From JAFAXD01 sp963833605 (GTDB lineage Bacteria > Pseudomonadota > Alphaproteobacteria > Rhizobiales > Xanthobacteraceae): DNA of 64,000 nucleotides. Below are positions 38,412-48,123 of this stretch, piece by piece (position 1 is the stretch's first letter; each line of letters opens with the position of its first letter). Location: contig CAWHYZ010000021.1 in the NCBI GenBank assembly GCA_963833605.1, positions 84,555 to 148,554 of the forward strand. The letters run 5' to 3'. A model generated the notes under the pieces. That model was not told the origin of the DNA and made no database searches. It saw only the letters and a program-made list of their open reading frames with translations. Both the position numbers and the translations under genes were made by a program.

Positions 38412-39773
38412 TCATTTCTTCTCTTCGTCGTCTTCTTCGGCCCGGAACAACTCTTCGCGTGATACCGGCTTGTCGGTAACGGCGGCGAGCTCCACGATAA
38501 AGTCCACCACCTTTTCTTCGTAGATCGGTGCCCGCAGAGCGCCGAGCGCCTGCGGGTTCTTGCGATAATATTCCCAGACCTGCTGCTCCTGGCCGGGAAA
38601 CTGGCGCGCGCGCTCGGCGGCAGCTCGCCCGAGTTCCTCATCGGAAACCTTGATATTGTTCTTCTCACCGATTTCGGCAAGGACCAAGCCAAGCCGAACG
38701 CGCCGGTCGGCGATCGTACGGTATTCGTCCTTTGCCTTCTCCTCCGTCGTGCCCTCATCCGCAAAGCTTTTGCCCTGGCTCTCGAGATCGGAAAGCACGG
38801 TCTTCCAGACGTTGCTGAATTCTTCCTCGACCATGGTCGGCGGAGCTGCGAACTTGTGCAGTTCGTCGAGCCGGTCGAGCAGGACGCGCTTGAGCTTCTG
38901 GCGGCTTGCCGCCGCATGCTCCCGGGTGAGGCGGTCCTTGATTGCATCCTTGAGCTTGTCGAGTGATTCCAGCCCGAGTGATTTCGCGAATGCATCGTCG
39001 ACCGTAACCTCGCCCGGTGCCTCGAGCGATTTCGCCACCACCTCAAAAACCGCGGCTTTGCCGGCGAGCTTCTCGGCCAGATAATTCTTCGGGAACTGCA
39101 CGTTGACGGTGCGCGTCTCGCCCACCGCCATACCGATCAGCTGGTCCTCAAAGCCAGGAATGAACGTGTTCGACCCGACATTGACCACGATGTCCTCACC
39201 GTTCCCACCCTCGAACGCCTCGCCGTCGATCTTACCCGTGTAGGACACCGTGACGCGGTCGCCGCTTGCGACTTTGCCCCCCTCGGCTTTGGCCGCGTAC
39301 GGGCGGTTCTGCTCCGCAATGCGAGAGATCGCCTCGTCGATCTCGGCCTGCACCACCTCCGCCACGGGACGCTCCAGCTTGATGGTCTTGAAATCGGCAA
39401 GCGTGATCGGCGGCAGGACTTCGAGGGCGACCGTGTAGGAGAAATCGGACGCACCCTTGAACACATCCTCGATCTCGTCCTTGCTTTCCGGCAGCGTGAC
39501 CTTGGGCTCCATCGCGAGCTTGAACCCGTGATCGGTCACGATCTTGGCATTGGTTTCACGCACCAAGGCCTCGATCGCCTCGGCCATCAGGGAGCGGCCG
39601 TAGATCTTCTTGAGGTGCGCCGGCGGCACCTTGCCGGGTCGAAAACCGTTCAGGCGCACCGTGTCCTTGAGCTCGGACACGCGCGTGTCGACCCGCGCGT
39701 CGAGGTCGTCGGCGGACACCACGATCTTAAATTCGTGCCTGAGACCTTCGGAATGGGTTTCTGTGACCTGCAT
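38412..39773 (-). CDS. tig: Trigger factor
   Basis: 453 residues from MQVTETHSEGLRHEF. Ribosome-binding N-domain with GFRPGKVPPAHLKKIYG (the GFRxGKxP signature), a central FKBP-type PPIase domain (GDRVTVSYTGKIDGEAFEGG) and a helical C-domain ending in an acidic/Lys tail EEDDEEKK. Folds nascent chains; first gene of the tig-clpP-clpX-lon block. Confidence 0.95.
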   Translation of the reverse strand: MQVTETHSEGLRHEFKIVVSADDLDARVDTRVSELKDTVRLNGFRPGKVPPAHLKKIYGRSLMAEAIEALVRETNAKIVTDHGFKLAMEPKVTLPESKDEIEDVFKGASDFSYTVALEVLPPITLADFKTIKLERPVAEVVQAEIDEAISRIAEQNRPYAAKAEGGKVASGDRVTVSYTGKIDGEAFEGGNGEDIVVNVGSNTFIPGFEDQLIGMAVGETRTVNVQFPKNYLAEKLAGKAAVFEVVAKSLEAPGEVTVDDAFAKSLGLESLDKLKDAIKDRLTREHAAASRQKLKRVLLDRLDELHKFAAPPTMVEEEFSNVWKTVLSDLESQGKSFADEGTTEEKAKDEYRTIADRRVRLGLVLAEIGEKNNIKVSDEELGRAAAERARQFPGQEQQVWEYYRKNPQALGALRAPIYEEKVVDFIVELAAVTDKPVSREELFRAEEDDEEKK

Positions 39774-39831
39774 TGGTGCTACTCGCGAGCTCATATACCT
39801 TAGGCTTTGCCGGATGTCGGGCGCTACCGCG

Positions 39832-39916
<85 letters not shown>

Positions 39917-39996
39917 GCTTTCGGGCGGCGCGGCTTATAGCATAGTGGGCGCGCGCGCCTAGCACAAAAATAGGCGTCCATAGTCGGATTCGCGAA

Positions 39997-41200
39997 ATGG
40001 TCCTGCCGCGGCGTGCGTTCCTCCATTCTGGCCTTGCGGTCGCTGCGTGCGTATTGCCAGCTGCGGCTTGGGGGCAATCCGACGGGTTTCGGATCCTGCG
40101 CGCACGCTCGGGCGGATATGACGGCGCAACCCCTGGGCCGGTGCTGCACGTGCGGCGCGGCGATGAGCTCAAGGTTCGGCTGGTCAACGAGCTTGCCGGG
40201 CCGACCGCCGTGCACTGGCACGGGGTGCGGCTTCCCAATCCAATGGATGGTGTTCCAAACCTCACCCAGGCCCCGATCGCGATCGGCGCGAGCTTCGACT
40301 ATCGCTTCCTTGCACCTGACGCAGGGACGTTCTGGTACCACGCCCCGCTGACGCTGGCCGCGCCAGCAGACCGCCCCCTCGTCGGCGCGTTGATCGTCGA
40401 CGAGGCAAAACCGCTCGAACGTCGACCGTGACGTGGTTCTGCTCCTGTCCGAACTGCGGGAAAACGCGGGTGCAACGGCAAAGCTCTTCGCCAACGGCGA
40501 GCCTTCACTCGATATCCCCGTTCGCCCGAATGGACGGGTGCGGCTGCGGCTGATCAATGCGACGAGCGCACGCGTCGCGCCGCTGCGGCTCGACATGGCG
40601 GATGCAGCCGTGATGGCCATCGACGGCCAGCCGGCAGAGCCGTTCCCCTTGCGCGACGGCCGCCTTGCCCTCGGCCCCGGCAACCGTATGGATTTGGTCT
40701 TCGACATGGCACCGGCCACCGGCAAGCCGACCGGGCTGTATCTGCGAGGTGAGACCGACACCGCCTTGGCTCGCCTCGTACCCGATCAACCAGCCCTGCC
40801 CTCGCCGCGTAGCCGCCTCACCGCCTTGCCCGAGAATCGTTTGCCGCGGCGTATCGAGCTTGCGGGCGCGCAAAGGTTCGAACTTCCCGTACCGGGAGCC
40901 GTGGCCCAAGCCGAGGTCGGGCCGCCGTTGTTCTCGGTCAAGCGCGGCCGCACGGTTATGCTCACCCTTGCAAACCGCGGCGCGGCCGCTTGCTGTGTCC
41001 ACTTGCACGGCCACAGCGTGCGCCTGCTCGATCGTTTGGACGATGGCTGGAAGCCGTTCTGGCTCGATACGCTGCTGGTACCGGCGGGCGAGACGTGGCG
41101 AATCGCCTTCGTGGCGGACAGTCCGGGCAAGTGGTTGATCGAGGGATGCCCGATCAGCCAACCCAATAGGGGCTTTGCGAGCTGGTTCCTGACGACCTGA
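39997..41200 (+). CDS. Multicopper-oxidase-fold protein with lost copper ligands (frameshift at about 40423)
   Basis: About 400 residues once one extra base near 40423 is removed (PLER then DRDVVLLLSELRE). A Tat signal is visible (LPRRAFLHSGLAVAACVLP). Cupredoxin motifs are partly retained: HWHGVR is intact; the second motif is WYHAP where oxidases have WYHSH; the third is CCVHLHGHS where HPxHLHGH is expected; the last is EGCPIS, keeping the type-1 Cys but not its His neighbours (HCH). Several type-2/3 copper ligands are therefore missing, and full laccase activity is doubtful. It may be an electron-transfer or structural cupredoxin. Confidence 0.8.
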
Positions 41201-41453
41201 CGCCCACACGCTCCATGAAACCGCATAGCTCCTGTCGGCAACGCTAGATGTGACCAGGAACATCCTTGTCTCCCTTCAAAATCCTCATCAAGGCGCTTTT
41301 TCAGGGCGAAACGTCAGTCTTGTCAGATGGATGTCATAGATGAGGAAAACTGGGGCCAACTCTCATCAAGGGGGGCTCGAAGTCTCATCTAGCGCGTAAG
41401 CCTCTTGTCTTTGGTCCCGGAGCTATGCACCGGCAGCAGGGCCACCCAGGAAC

Positions 41454-42941
41454 TCACCAAAACAACCGGCGGTAGACCGACGGAAGCGCGTCGGGCAGGT
41501 CCTCCGAAATCAGGCCCGGGCCGAATGTGCTGGCTGCTTCGCCATGCAGCCAAACCGCCCCGCAGGCCGCCTCAAAGCCGGGCATACCCTGCGCCAAGAG
41601 GCCGGTTACGAAGCCGGTCAGCACATCACCGGAGCCGGCCGTGGCAAGCCACGCTGGCGCGTTTTCGTTGATCGCCGCGCGGCCATCAGGCGCCGCGATG
41701 ACGGTGTCCGGGCCTTTGAGCACAACAGTCGCGCCCGCCTTCGCCGCCGCCCGGCGCGCTTGCTCAAGTTTCGAATGAACTTTAGAAATATCCTGGAAGC
41801 TCCCAAACAATCTTGCGAATTCGCCCGCATGTGGCGTGAGGATAGTCGCCGCCTGAGGGCGCGCCTTGATGGCGGCAAACAGCGGTGCCGGATCGTCCGC
41901 GAAGCTTGTCAGGGCGTCCGCGTCAAGAATGACAGCCCGCTCTCCGGCCAGGGCGGCGAGCACCATGTCGCGGGTCTGGGGTCCAACACCACAGCCCGGC
42001 CCGATTGCCACCGCGTTGAGCCGATGGTCGGCCAAAAACGCGGCGAGCTCACGGGCACCGTCTACGGCGCGCACCATGACCGCCAGACTGCTGGCGGCAT
42101 TGATCGCAAGCGCCTCCCGCGGCGACGCAAGGGTGACGAGGCCGGCACCAGCCCGCAATGCGCCGCGTGCGGCGAGCCGCGCCGCGCCCGTGAACGAGGC
42201 GCCGCCGGAAACCACGATCGCATGGCCGCGCGAATACTTGTGGCCGTTGACGCCAGGCAGCGGGAACCGCTGGCGCCACAAGGCGGGCGCATTGGCAAAG
42301 GTCATCGGACGAATACGGGCCAGCACCTCGCCCGCAATACCGATGTCCACGACGCGGACTTCTCCGCAATGAATCCGGCCGGGCAGCAGCACATGGCCTG
42401 GCTTCCGTCGAAAAAAGGTGACCGTCGTGTGCGCCCTGACGGCGACGCCACAAATCTCGCCGGTGTCGCCGCTAATCCCGCTTGGCAAATCAACCGCGAT
42501 AATCGGTACGCCGGTCGCGTTCATGGCTTCGATCACCGCGCGCGGATGCCCTTCGACAGGCCGGTCGAGGCCAGCGCCAAACAGCGCGTCGACGATAACC
42601 TTCGCGCCTGCCAGGTTGTCGGGAGTGGCGGGCTCGGTTGCGCCGCTCCAGGCCTGGTAAGCCTGCGCCGCGTCGCCTTTTAATCGCGTGACGTCACCTG
42701 CCAGCAGCAGCCGCGTCCGATATTGGCGCTCGTGCAATACACGGGCGGCGACGAATCCGTCCCCGCCATTGTTGCCGGTCCCAGCCACGACAGCGACGTG
42801 CGTTCCAGTCGGCCAGGTTGCGATGATAGCGTTTGCGACCGCCGTTCCGGCATGCTGCATGAGCGCGAAGCCGGGCGTCCCATTGGCGATGGTGAGCCGA
42901 TCCGCTTCGGCCATTTCGGAGTTGGAGAGGAGCTCGATCAT
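41454..42941 (-). CDS. nnr: Bifunctional NAD(P)H-hydrate epimerase / ADP-dependent dehydratase
   Basis: 495 residues. The N-terminal YjeF epimerase domain (about 1-215) has GNNGGDGFVAARVL and DLPSGISGDTGE; the C-terminal ribokinase-like dehydratase domain carries LTPHAGEFARLFG and ATAGSGDVLTGFVTGLL. It repairs hydrated NADH and NADPH in the cytoplasm. It faces away from glnB across a 309-base intergenic region. Confidence 0.94.
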   Translation of the reverse strand: MIELLSNSEMAEADRLTIANGTPGFALMQHAGTAVANAIIATWPTGTHVAVVAGTGNNGGDGFVAARVLHERQYRTRLLLAGDVTRLKGDAAQAYQAWSGATEPATPDNLAGAKVIVDALFGAGLDRPVEGHPRAVIEAMNATGVPIIAVDLPSGISGDTGEICGVAVRAHTTVTFFRRKPGHVLLPGRIHCGEVRVVDIGIAGEVLARIRPMTFANAPALWRQRFPLPGVNGHKYSRGHAIVVSGGASFTGAARLAARGALRAGAGLVTLASPREALAINAASSLAVMVRAVDGARELAAFLADHRLNAVAIGPGCGVGPQTRDMVLAALAGERAVILDADALTSFADDPAPLFAAIKARPQAATILTPHAGEFARLFGSFQDISKVHSKLEQARRAAAKAGATVVLKGPDTVIAAPDGRAAINENAPAWLATAGSGDVLTGFVTGLLAQGMPGFEAACGAVWLHGEAASTFGPGLISEDLPDALPSVYRRLFW

Positions 42942-43060
42942 CAGAGAATACAGGACGGATGGCTGAGAATAAGGTGCGGCTCAGGGGTCTTATACCGACC
43001 TCCGTCGCCGACCTGCATCCGTCGTCCGTCGTCTGTCATTCGTCCTCTATCGTCTGCCCT

Positions 43061-43085
43061 GGAATTGTGCAATTTGCACAATTCC
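43061..43085. promoter_or_regulatory. Perfect 25-bp palindrome upstream of glnB
   Basis: GGAATTGTGCAA (43061-43072), one central T, and TTGCACAATTCC (43074-43085). It is centred about 103 bases upstream of the sigma-54 -24 element. Its GTGC-then-GCAC order is opposite to the usual NtrC half-site order, so the binding protein is uncertain. Confidence 0.6.
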
Positions 43086-43175
43086 ACGCCGTGCGGACAT
43101 GCCCAGTCCGCGGGCGATGCACGGGAATCTATCACAAGGGTCTGATTCGATGCTGTTTTCGCCGGTTGCCGGGCT

Positions 43176-43191
43176 TGGCACAGACCCTGCT
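43176..43191 (+). promoter_or_regulatory. Sigma-54 (RpoN) promoter of glnB
   Basis: TGGCAC (43176-43181), five bases, CTGCT (43187-43191): the -24 GG and -12 GC dinucleotides have exact spacing, with one mismatch to TTGC. Transcription should begin near 43202, about 50 bases before the glnB ATG. Nitrogen control of glnB by RpoN is known in rhizobia. Confidence 0.75.
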
Positions 43192-43250
43192 AAAGCGGAG
43201 CGCGGCTCCGGTCGGCAGCACGACCGTCGGCCGCCCAGGAGACGGGAGCG

Positions 43251-43589
43251 ATGAAAAAAATTGAAGCGATCATCAAACCGTTCAAGCTCGACGAGGTAAA
43301 GGAGGCGCTACAGGAGGTCGGTCTGCAGGGGATCACGGTGACGGAAGCAAAGGGCTTTGGTCGTCAGAAAGGACACACGGAACTCTATCGCGGCGCCGAG
43401 TACGTCGTGGATTTTCTCCCCAAGGTCAAAATCGAAATCGTGCTCGGTGACGATATGCTGGAACGAGCCGTCGAGGCGATCCGTCGCGCCGCCCAGACCG
43501 GGCGAATCGGCGACGGGAAGATATTCGTCTCCAACATCGAGGAAGCAATCCGGATCCGAACCGGGGAGTCCGGATTAGACGCAATCTAG
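43251..43589 (+). CDS. glnB: Nitrogen regulatory protein P-II
   Basis: 112 residues. MKKIEAIIKPFKLDEVKEAL start, T-loop with the uridylylation Tyr51 in GHTELYRGAEY, B-loop TGRIGDGKIFV. Senses 2-oxoglutarate and ATP/ADP and controls NtrB and GlnE. It lies 140 bases upstream of glnA with a sigma-54 promoter in front. Confidence 0.97.
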   Translation: MKKIEAIIKPFKLDEVKEALQEVGLQGITVTEAKGFGRQKGHTELYRGAEYVVDFLPKVKIEIVLGDDMLERAVEAIRRAAQTGRIGDGKIFVSNIEEAIRIRTGESGLDAI

Positions 43590-43729
43590 GGCAGGCTCCG
43601 GGACAACCATCCTCCAGCCCGAGGGTGTGTGCGCCGGTTTTTTGACCTGAACCTGCTCAAAATCAGACGCTGTGCCGCCGGAACCTAGGCCGCGCGGCCC
43701 AGGCGGGCGAGAGAAAGGACATCGCATCC

Positions 43730-45140
43730 ATGACGACGGCCAAAGACGTAATGAAATTGATCAAGGACAATGACGTGAAATACGCGGATTTCCGCTTCAC
43801 GGATCCGCGCGGCAAGTGGCAGCACGTCACCTTCGACATCTCATTGATCGAGGAGGACACGTTCGCTGAAGGTCAGATGTTCGACGGTTCGTCGATTGCT
43901 GGCTGGAAGGCAATCCACGAGTTCGACATGTGCCTGATGCCCGATCCGGCGTCCGCCTGTATCGATCCGTTCTTTGCCGAAACGACCCTTGTCCTGGTGT
44001 GCGATGTGCTCGAGCCGACCACCGGTGAGCCATACAACCGCGACCCGCGCGGCATCGCCCGCAAGGCCGAGGCCATGGTCAAGACCATGGGGGTCGGCGA
44101 CACGGTGGTTTTCGGCCCGGAGGCGGAGTTTTTCATCTTCGATGACGTGAAGTACGCCGCAACTCCCTACAATACGGGCTTCAAGCTGGACTTCGACCGA
44201 GTTTCCGACCAACTCCGACACCCACTACGAGGGCGGAAATCTCGGCCACCACATCGGCTTCAAGAAGGGCTACTTCCCGGTCCCGCCGCAGGATTCCGTG
44301 CAGGACATGCGCTCGGAAATGCTCGCCGCCATGGCCAAGATGGGCGCCGTGGTCGAGAAGCACCACCACGAAGTCGCGTCCGCCCAGCACGAACTTGGCC
44401 TGAGGTTCTCCCCACTGACCGTCATGGCCGACCGGATGCAGATCTACAAGTACTGCATCACCCAGGTGGCCCAAATCTACGGCAAGACCGCAACCTTCAT
44501 GCCCAAGCCGGTGTACGGCGATAACGGTTCGGGCATGCACTGTCATCAGTCGATCTGGAAGGACGGCAAGCCGGTCTTTGCCGGCAACAAGTATTCGGAC
44601 CTGTCGGAGACTTGTCTTTCCTACATCGCCGGCATCATCACACATGCCAAGGCAATCAACGCTTTCACCAACCCGACGACCAATTCGTACAAGCGACTGG
44701 TTCCGGGCTTTGAGGCGCCGGTCCTGTTGGCCTACTCGGCCCGCAACCGCTCTGCGTCGTGTCGGATTCCCTATACGACCAACCCGAAGGCGAAGCGCGT
44801 GGAGGTTCGTTTCCCCGACCCACTCGCCAATCCGTATCTTGCGTTCGCCGCGATGCTGACGGCCGGCCTCGACGGCGTCAAACGCAAGCTCGATCCGGGT
44901 GAAGCGATCGACAAGGATCTCTACGACCTGCCGCCCAAGGAGCTGGAGAAGATTCCGACAGTATGCGGGTCGTTGCGCCAAGCGCTCGAAGAACTGAACA
45001 AGGACCGCGCATTCCTCACCGCCGGCGGCGTCTTCGACGACGACTTCATCGACAGCTATATTGAGCTGAAGATGACCGAGGTGATCCGGTTCGAGCACAC
45101 TCCGCACCCGGTCGAGTTCGAGATGTACTATTCGGCGTAA
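43730..45140 (+). CDS. glnA: Glutamine synthetase type I (frameshift at about 44192)
   Basis: 469 residues after removing one extra T near 44192: FKLD is then followed by STEFPTNSDTHYEGG and HHIGFKKGYFPVPP. Metal-site residues (FGPEAEFFIFD, GSGMHCHQS), NPTTNSYKRLVPGFEAP and the adenylylation Tyr region DKDLYDLPPKE are intact. Makes glutamine from glutamate, ammonium and ATP; regulated by GlnE and P-II. As an essential-type gene, the shift is most likely an error. Confidence 0.95.
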
Positions 45141-45257
45141 GCCGGTTCCTCAAACGCACGCCCTCGGGCTCGTCTAGGTTTTCCGACGGGAGCACGGCCC
45201 GGAAACGGTTGCGTTAGGATCTCCCCCCAAGATCGCGGACCACGCGATCCACTTTCC

Positions 45258-45283
45258 AGGGCGCCCGCGGGCGCCCTTTTCTT
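45258..45283 (+). terminator. Intrinsic terminator after glnA
   Basis: AGGGCGCCC (45258-45266) and GGGCGCCCT (45269-45277) form a GC-rich stem followed by TTTTCTT. It lies about 118 bases after the glnA stop and before the alkaline phosphatase gene. Confidence 0.75.
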
Positions 45284-45362
45284 GGCCGAGCGCCGCGCTC
45301 GTCACGCAACTGTCATTTGGGAAGGCTACGAGCAGCCCCATCCTCACGCCAGGGAGACAGTC

Positions 45363-47111
45363 ATGCATCGGTCGCTTGCGGTTGCCAGCGCGGCGTTGCT
45401 GTGCGCAGCGACCCTATCTGCTCATGCACAAACGATTTACCCACTCGACAAAGCCGAAATTCTTGCGGGCGCCAAATTCGACCTCAAGGTCGAGTTTCCG
45501 GGCGCGCCGGCGCAATCAGCCGTGCGGGTCACCATCAATGGCGAGGATGCCGCCGCGCTCCTCGACCGGCCCGCCAGCTTTGTCGAGCATGAGGACGGCG
45601 GCTCTCATTCAGCCTACTGGATCCGCGGCGTCGCGCTGGCCAAACCCGGTGCCTACACGGTCGAAGCTATCGCCGGTGAGCGCAGCGCGCGGGTGAACTG
45701 GGAGATCTACAGCACCGACGGCAGCCCGAAGGCCAAAAACGTGATCCTTTTCATCGGCGACGGGCTTTCGGTCGCGCATCGAACCGCCGCACGCGTGCTC
45801 GCCAAAGGCCTTGTGCAAGGGCGCTATGGCGGCGACCTCGCGATCGACGACATGCCGCACATGGCGCTGGTATCGACCTCCGGCAGCGACGCGATCGTCA
45901 CCGACAGTGCGAACAGCATGAGCGCCTACACCACCGGTCATAAATCCTGCGTCAACGCCATGGGCGTCTATTGCTCGCTGAGCAAGGGTAACTTGGATCA
46001 CCCGCGGGTCGAGAACATTTCCGAGTTGGTCAAGCGCGGCCGCGGCCTTGCGGTCGGCATCGTTACCAACACCGAGATTGAGGACGCCACACCGGCCGCC
46101 ATGGTGGCACACACGCGCCGCCGCGCCGATTACAACGACATCGTCAAGATGTTCTACGACGTGAAGCCGGAGGTGATCCTGGGCGGCGGCTCGCCGAATT
46201 TCCTGGCCAAATCGACCCCCGGAAGCAAGCGCACCGATGAGGTCAACTACATCAAGAAGTTTGAGGAAGCAGGGTACAAATTCGTGTCGAGCAAGACCGA
46301 GCTCGACGCGGCGCGAGGCGCCGATAAGGTGCTCGGCCTGTTCAACACCAGCAACATCGACGGCGCGCTTGACCGGTTTTTTCTCAAGCAGGGCACAGTG
46401 GACAAATTCCCCGACCAACCCGATCTCACCGACCAGGTGCGGGTTGCGCTCGATATCCTGTCAACGAACCAGCAAGGCTTCGTACTCATGGTCGAGTCCG
46501 GGCGCATCGACAAATACAGCCACTCGCTCGACTGGGAACGCGCCGTCTACGACACGATCATGCTCGACAACGCGGTCAAACTCGCCAAGGATTTCGCCAT
46601 CAAGCACGACGACACGCTGATCATCGTGGTCGCCGACCACACCCATCCGGTGTCGATCGTCGGCACCTATGTCGACGACCGGCCCGGCCAGCTCCTGCGC
46701 GACAAGCTCGGCACCTACGCGGAATCCCTCAACCCGAACTATCCGGCCGCGGACGCCAACGGCTATCCGGAAAAGGTTGACGTGTCGCGTCGACTGGCGT
46801 TCGCGTTCGCCGCCTTCCCCGACTATTGCGACACGGGGCGACCCCATCTCGACGGAGAGAATGTTCCGGCGGTCGCCGGCGCGTCGAAAGACACCTTCGT
46901 GGCCAATGAAAAATACTGCACAACTCCGGGGGCGGCGCGCCGCACTGGCAACTTGCCGTTCAACGCCAACGCGGGGGTGCATTCGGCCGACGACGTTATC
47001 CTGACTGCCATGGGACCGGGCGCCGAAATGTTCCACGGGCGCATCGACAACACTCGCGTGTTTCGCATCATCGCAACGTCGCTCGGGCTCACGCCTGCGG
47101 CGACCCATTAG
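45363..47111 (+). CDS. Secreted alkaline phosphatase (PhoA superfamily) with N-terminal beta domain
   Basis: 582 residues. Signal peptide 1-22 (ending LSAHA), then an all-beta domain to about residue 115 before the catalytic domain. Metal and nucleophile motifs: VILFIGDGLS, TDSANSMSAYTTGHK (Ser nucleophile), MVESGRIDKYSHS, VVADHTHPVS and GVHSADDV. It would release phosphate from esters in the periplasm. The ATG at 45363 follows CAGGGAGACAGTC and begins the signal peptide. No Pho box was sought with confidence. Confidence 0.88.
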   Translation: MHRSLAVASAALLCAATLSAHAQTIYPLDKAEILAGAKFDLKVEFPGAPAQSAVRVTINGEDAAALLDRPASFVEHEDGGSHSAYWIRGVALAKPGAYTVEAIAGERSARVNWEIYSTDGSPKAKNVILFIGDGLSVAHRTAARVLAKGLVQGRYGGDLAIDDMPHMALVSTSGSDAIVTDSANSMSAYTTGHKSCVNAMGVYCSLSKGNLDHPRVENISELVKRGRGLAVGIVTNTEIEDATPAAMVAHTRRRADYNDIVKMFYDVKPEVILGGGSPNFLAKSTPGSKRTDEVNYIKKFEEAGYKFVSSKTELDAARGADKVLGLFNTSNIDGALDRFFLKQGTVDKFPDQPDLTDQVRVALDILSTNQQGFVLMVESGRIDKYSHSLDWERAVYDTIMLDNAVKLAKDFAIKHDDTLIIVVADHTHPVSIVGTYVDDRPGQLLRDKLGTYAESLNPNYPAADANGYPEKVDVSRRLAFAFAAFPDYCDTGRPHLDGENVPAVAGASKDTFVANEKYCTTPGAARRTGNLPFNANAGVHSADDVILTAMGPGAEMFHGRIDNTRVFRIIATSLGLTPAATH

Positions 47112-47131
47112 CTGATGGCATGGCGACCGCG

Positions 47132-47974
47132 TCACTCGGTCGCGATCAGGCCCCGGGTGGTTGCAACCAGCCAATAGTTGCCCCATCGCACGATCGAATC
47201 GACGCGCCCCACGCCCGGCACGATATCGCCGCGCGCGACCCGCCAGATGCCGTCGGGTCCCTCCAGTACGGCGGTGCTGCCCGTGACCTCACGCACCGAC
47301 CAGCCTTCGATGGTGGTTGGCCTTGTTTCCGGCACCGGTACCAGATGCGGCAAATCCCGCGTCTCGCTCGGGACCGCAACCGCCGTCACACGCTCAGGCC
47401 TGCTCGCCGGCGCTGAGGAGAGTTTACGAATACTTGGTGCTGTTGCGCCCGCGCCGCGGCCCGGCTCGGATGTGTTGCGCGAGTCCACGCGCGTCGAGAG
47501 TTTCTGTTTGACCAGCGAAGCTATCGTGGCCTGCTCGAACATGCGATGCCAGGTCGCACCGCCGATCCATCCGAGTGCAAATGTTGTCAACAGGGCGCCG
47601 GTGAAGAGCACGGCGCGCAGTTGCTGGCCGGCTCGTGGGCTTGGGCCGGCCGCGCGCTTGCGCCGGCGTTTGAACGTCATGTCCGGCCGGGTGTGCCAGA
47701 CAAATTCTGTGTCCTCGCGGCCCGTAAAGCCGCCGTGGCTGCTGTCGTGAGCCCAGGACGGAGCGGCTTCCGGAATGGGAATTGCGACGTCATCGAGGGC
47801 CACTGATCGGTCGGGCCCCAGCGCGTGATCTCGGGTAGTGGTGACCACCGCTGGCCGCAGTACTTTGGGGCGCTCCGGCAAATCCATCGGGGCTAACGGC
47901 GGCGCCGGGGCATTGATCGCAACCGCCTGCGCCAGTGTCGCCGCCGCGGGGAGCGCCAGCCGCTCGTCACTCAT
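47132..47974 (-). CDS. Single-pass membrane protein of unknown function
   Basis: 280 residues from MSDERLALPAAAT. An Ala/Pro-rich cytoplasmic N-terminus, a basic stretch (TFKRRRKRAAG), one helix (AVLFTGALLTTFALGWIGGATW, about 126-147) and a C-terminal domain with GWSVREVTGSTAVLEGPDGIW and VARGDIVPGVGRVDSIVRWG, a pattern seen in rhizobial hypothetical proteins. The C-terminal part recalls pilus/secretion accessory domains (GspC/PilP-like), but I would not name it. It converges on the alkaline phosphatase gene. Confidence 0.6.
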   Translation of the reverse strand: MSDERLALPAAATLAQAVAINAPAPPLAPMDLPERPKVLRPAVVTTTRDHALGPDRSVALDDVAIPIPEAAPSWAHDSSHGGFTGREDTEFVWHTRPDMTFKRRRKRAAGPSPRAGQQLRAVLFTGALLTTFALGWIGGATWHRMFEQATIASLVKQKLSTRVDSRNTSEPGRGAGATAPSIRKLSSAPASRPERVTAVAVPSETRDLPHLVPVPETRPTTIEGWSVREVTGSTAVLEGPDGIWRVARGDIVPGVGRVDSIVRWGNYWLVATTRGLIATE

Positions 47975-48123
47975 GAGCAATCCTCGGGTTGATCCGGCCA
48001 AAGGATCGGGCCGCAGAACTAAATGCGGGATTAAGGGCAGCGGGTGCTTTTGGTTTGCAAGGTTAGCAAACCGCTAACCGAGGCTCGCCCGATGGATTTC
48101 AAACGGCCCCAGGCAGCGCCAAT

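Larger units (their letters stand above)
42942..43250. other. nnr-glnB divergent intergenic region
   Basis: 309 bases without a gene. From left to right: a pyrimidine-rich stretch of GTC/CGTC/TCTGTC units (about 43012-43056), a 25-bp perfect palindrome (43061-43085), and a sigma-54 promoter (43176-43191). Confidence 0.6.

Noticed and set aside
38315..39046. 243-codon minus-strand ORF overlapping tig
   Set aside because: Same-strand alternative frame of trigger factor; Arg/Ser-rich low-complexity translation.
43061..43085. NtrC binding site
   Set aside because: The dyad has GTGC before GCAC, opposite to the usual NtrC half-site order; kept only as an unassigned operator.
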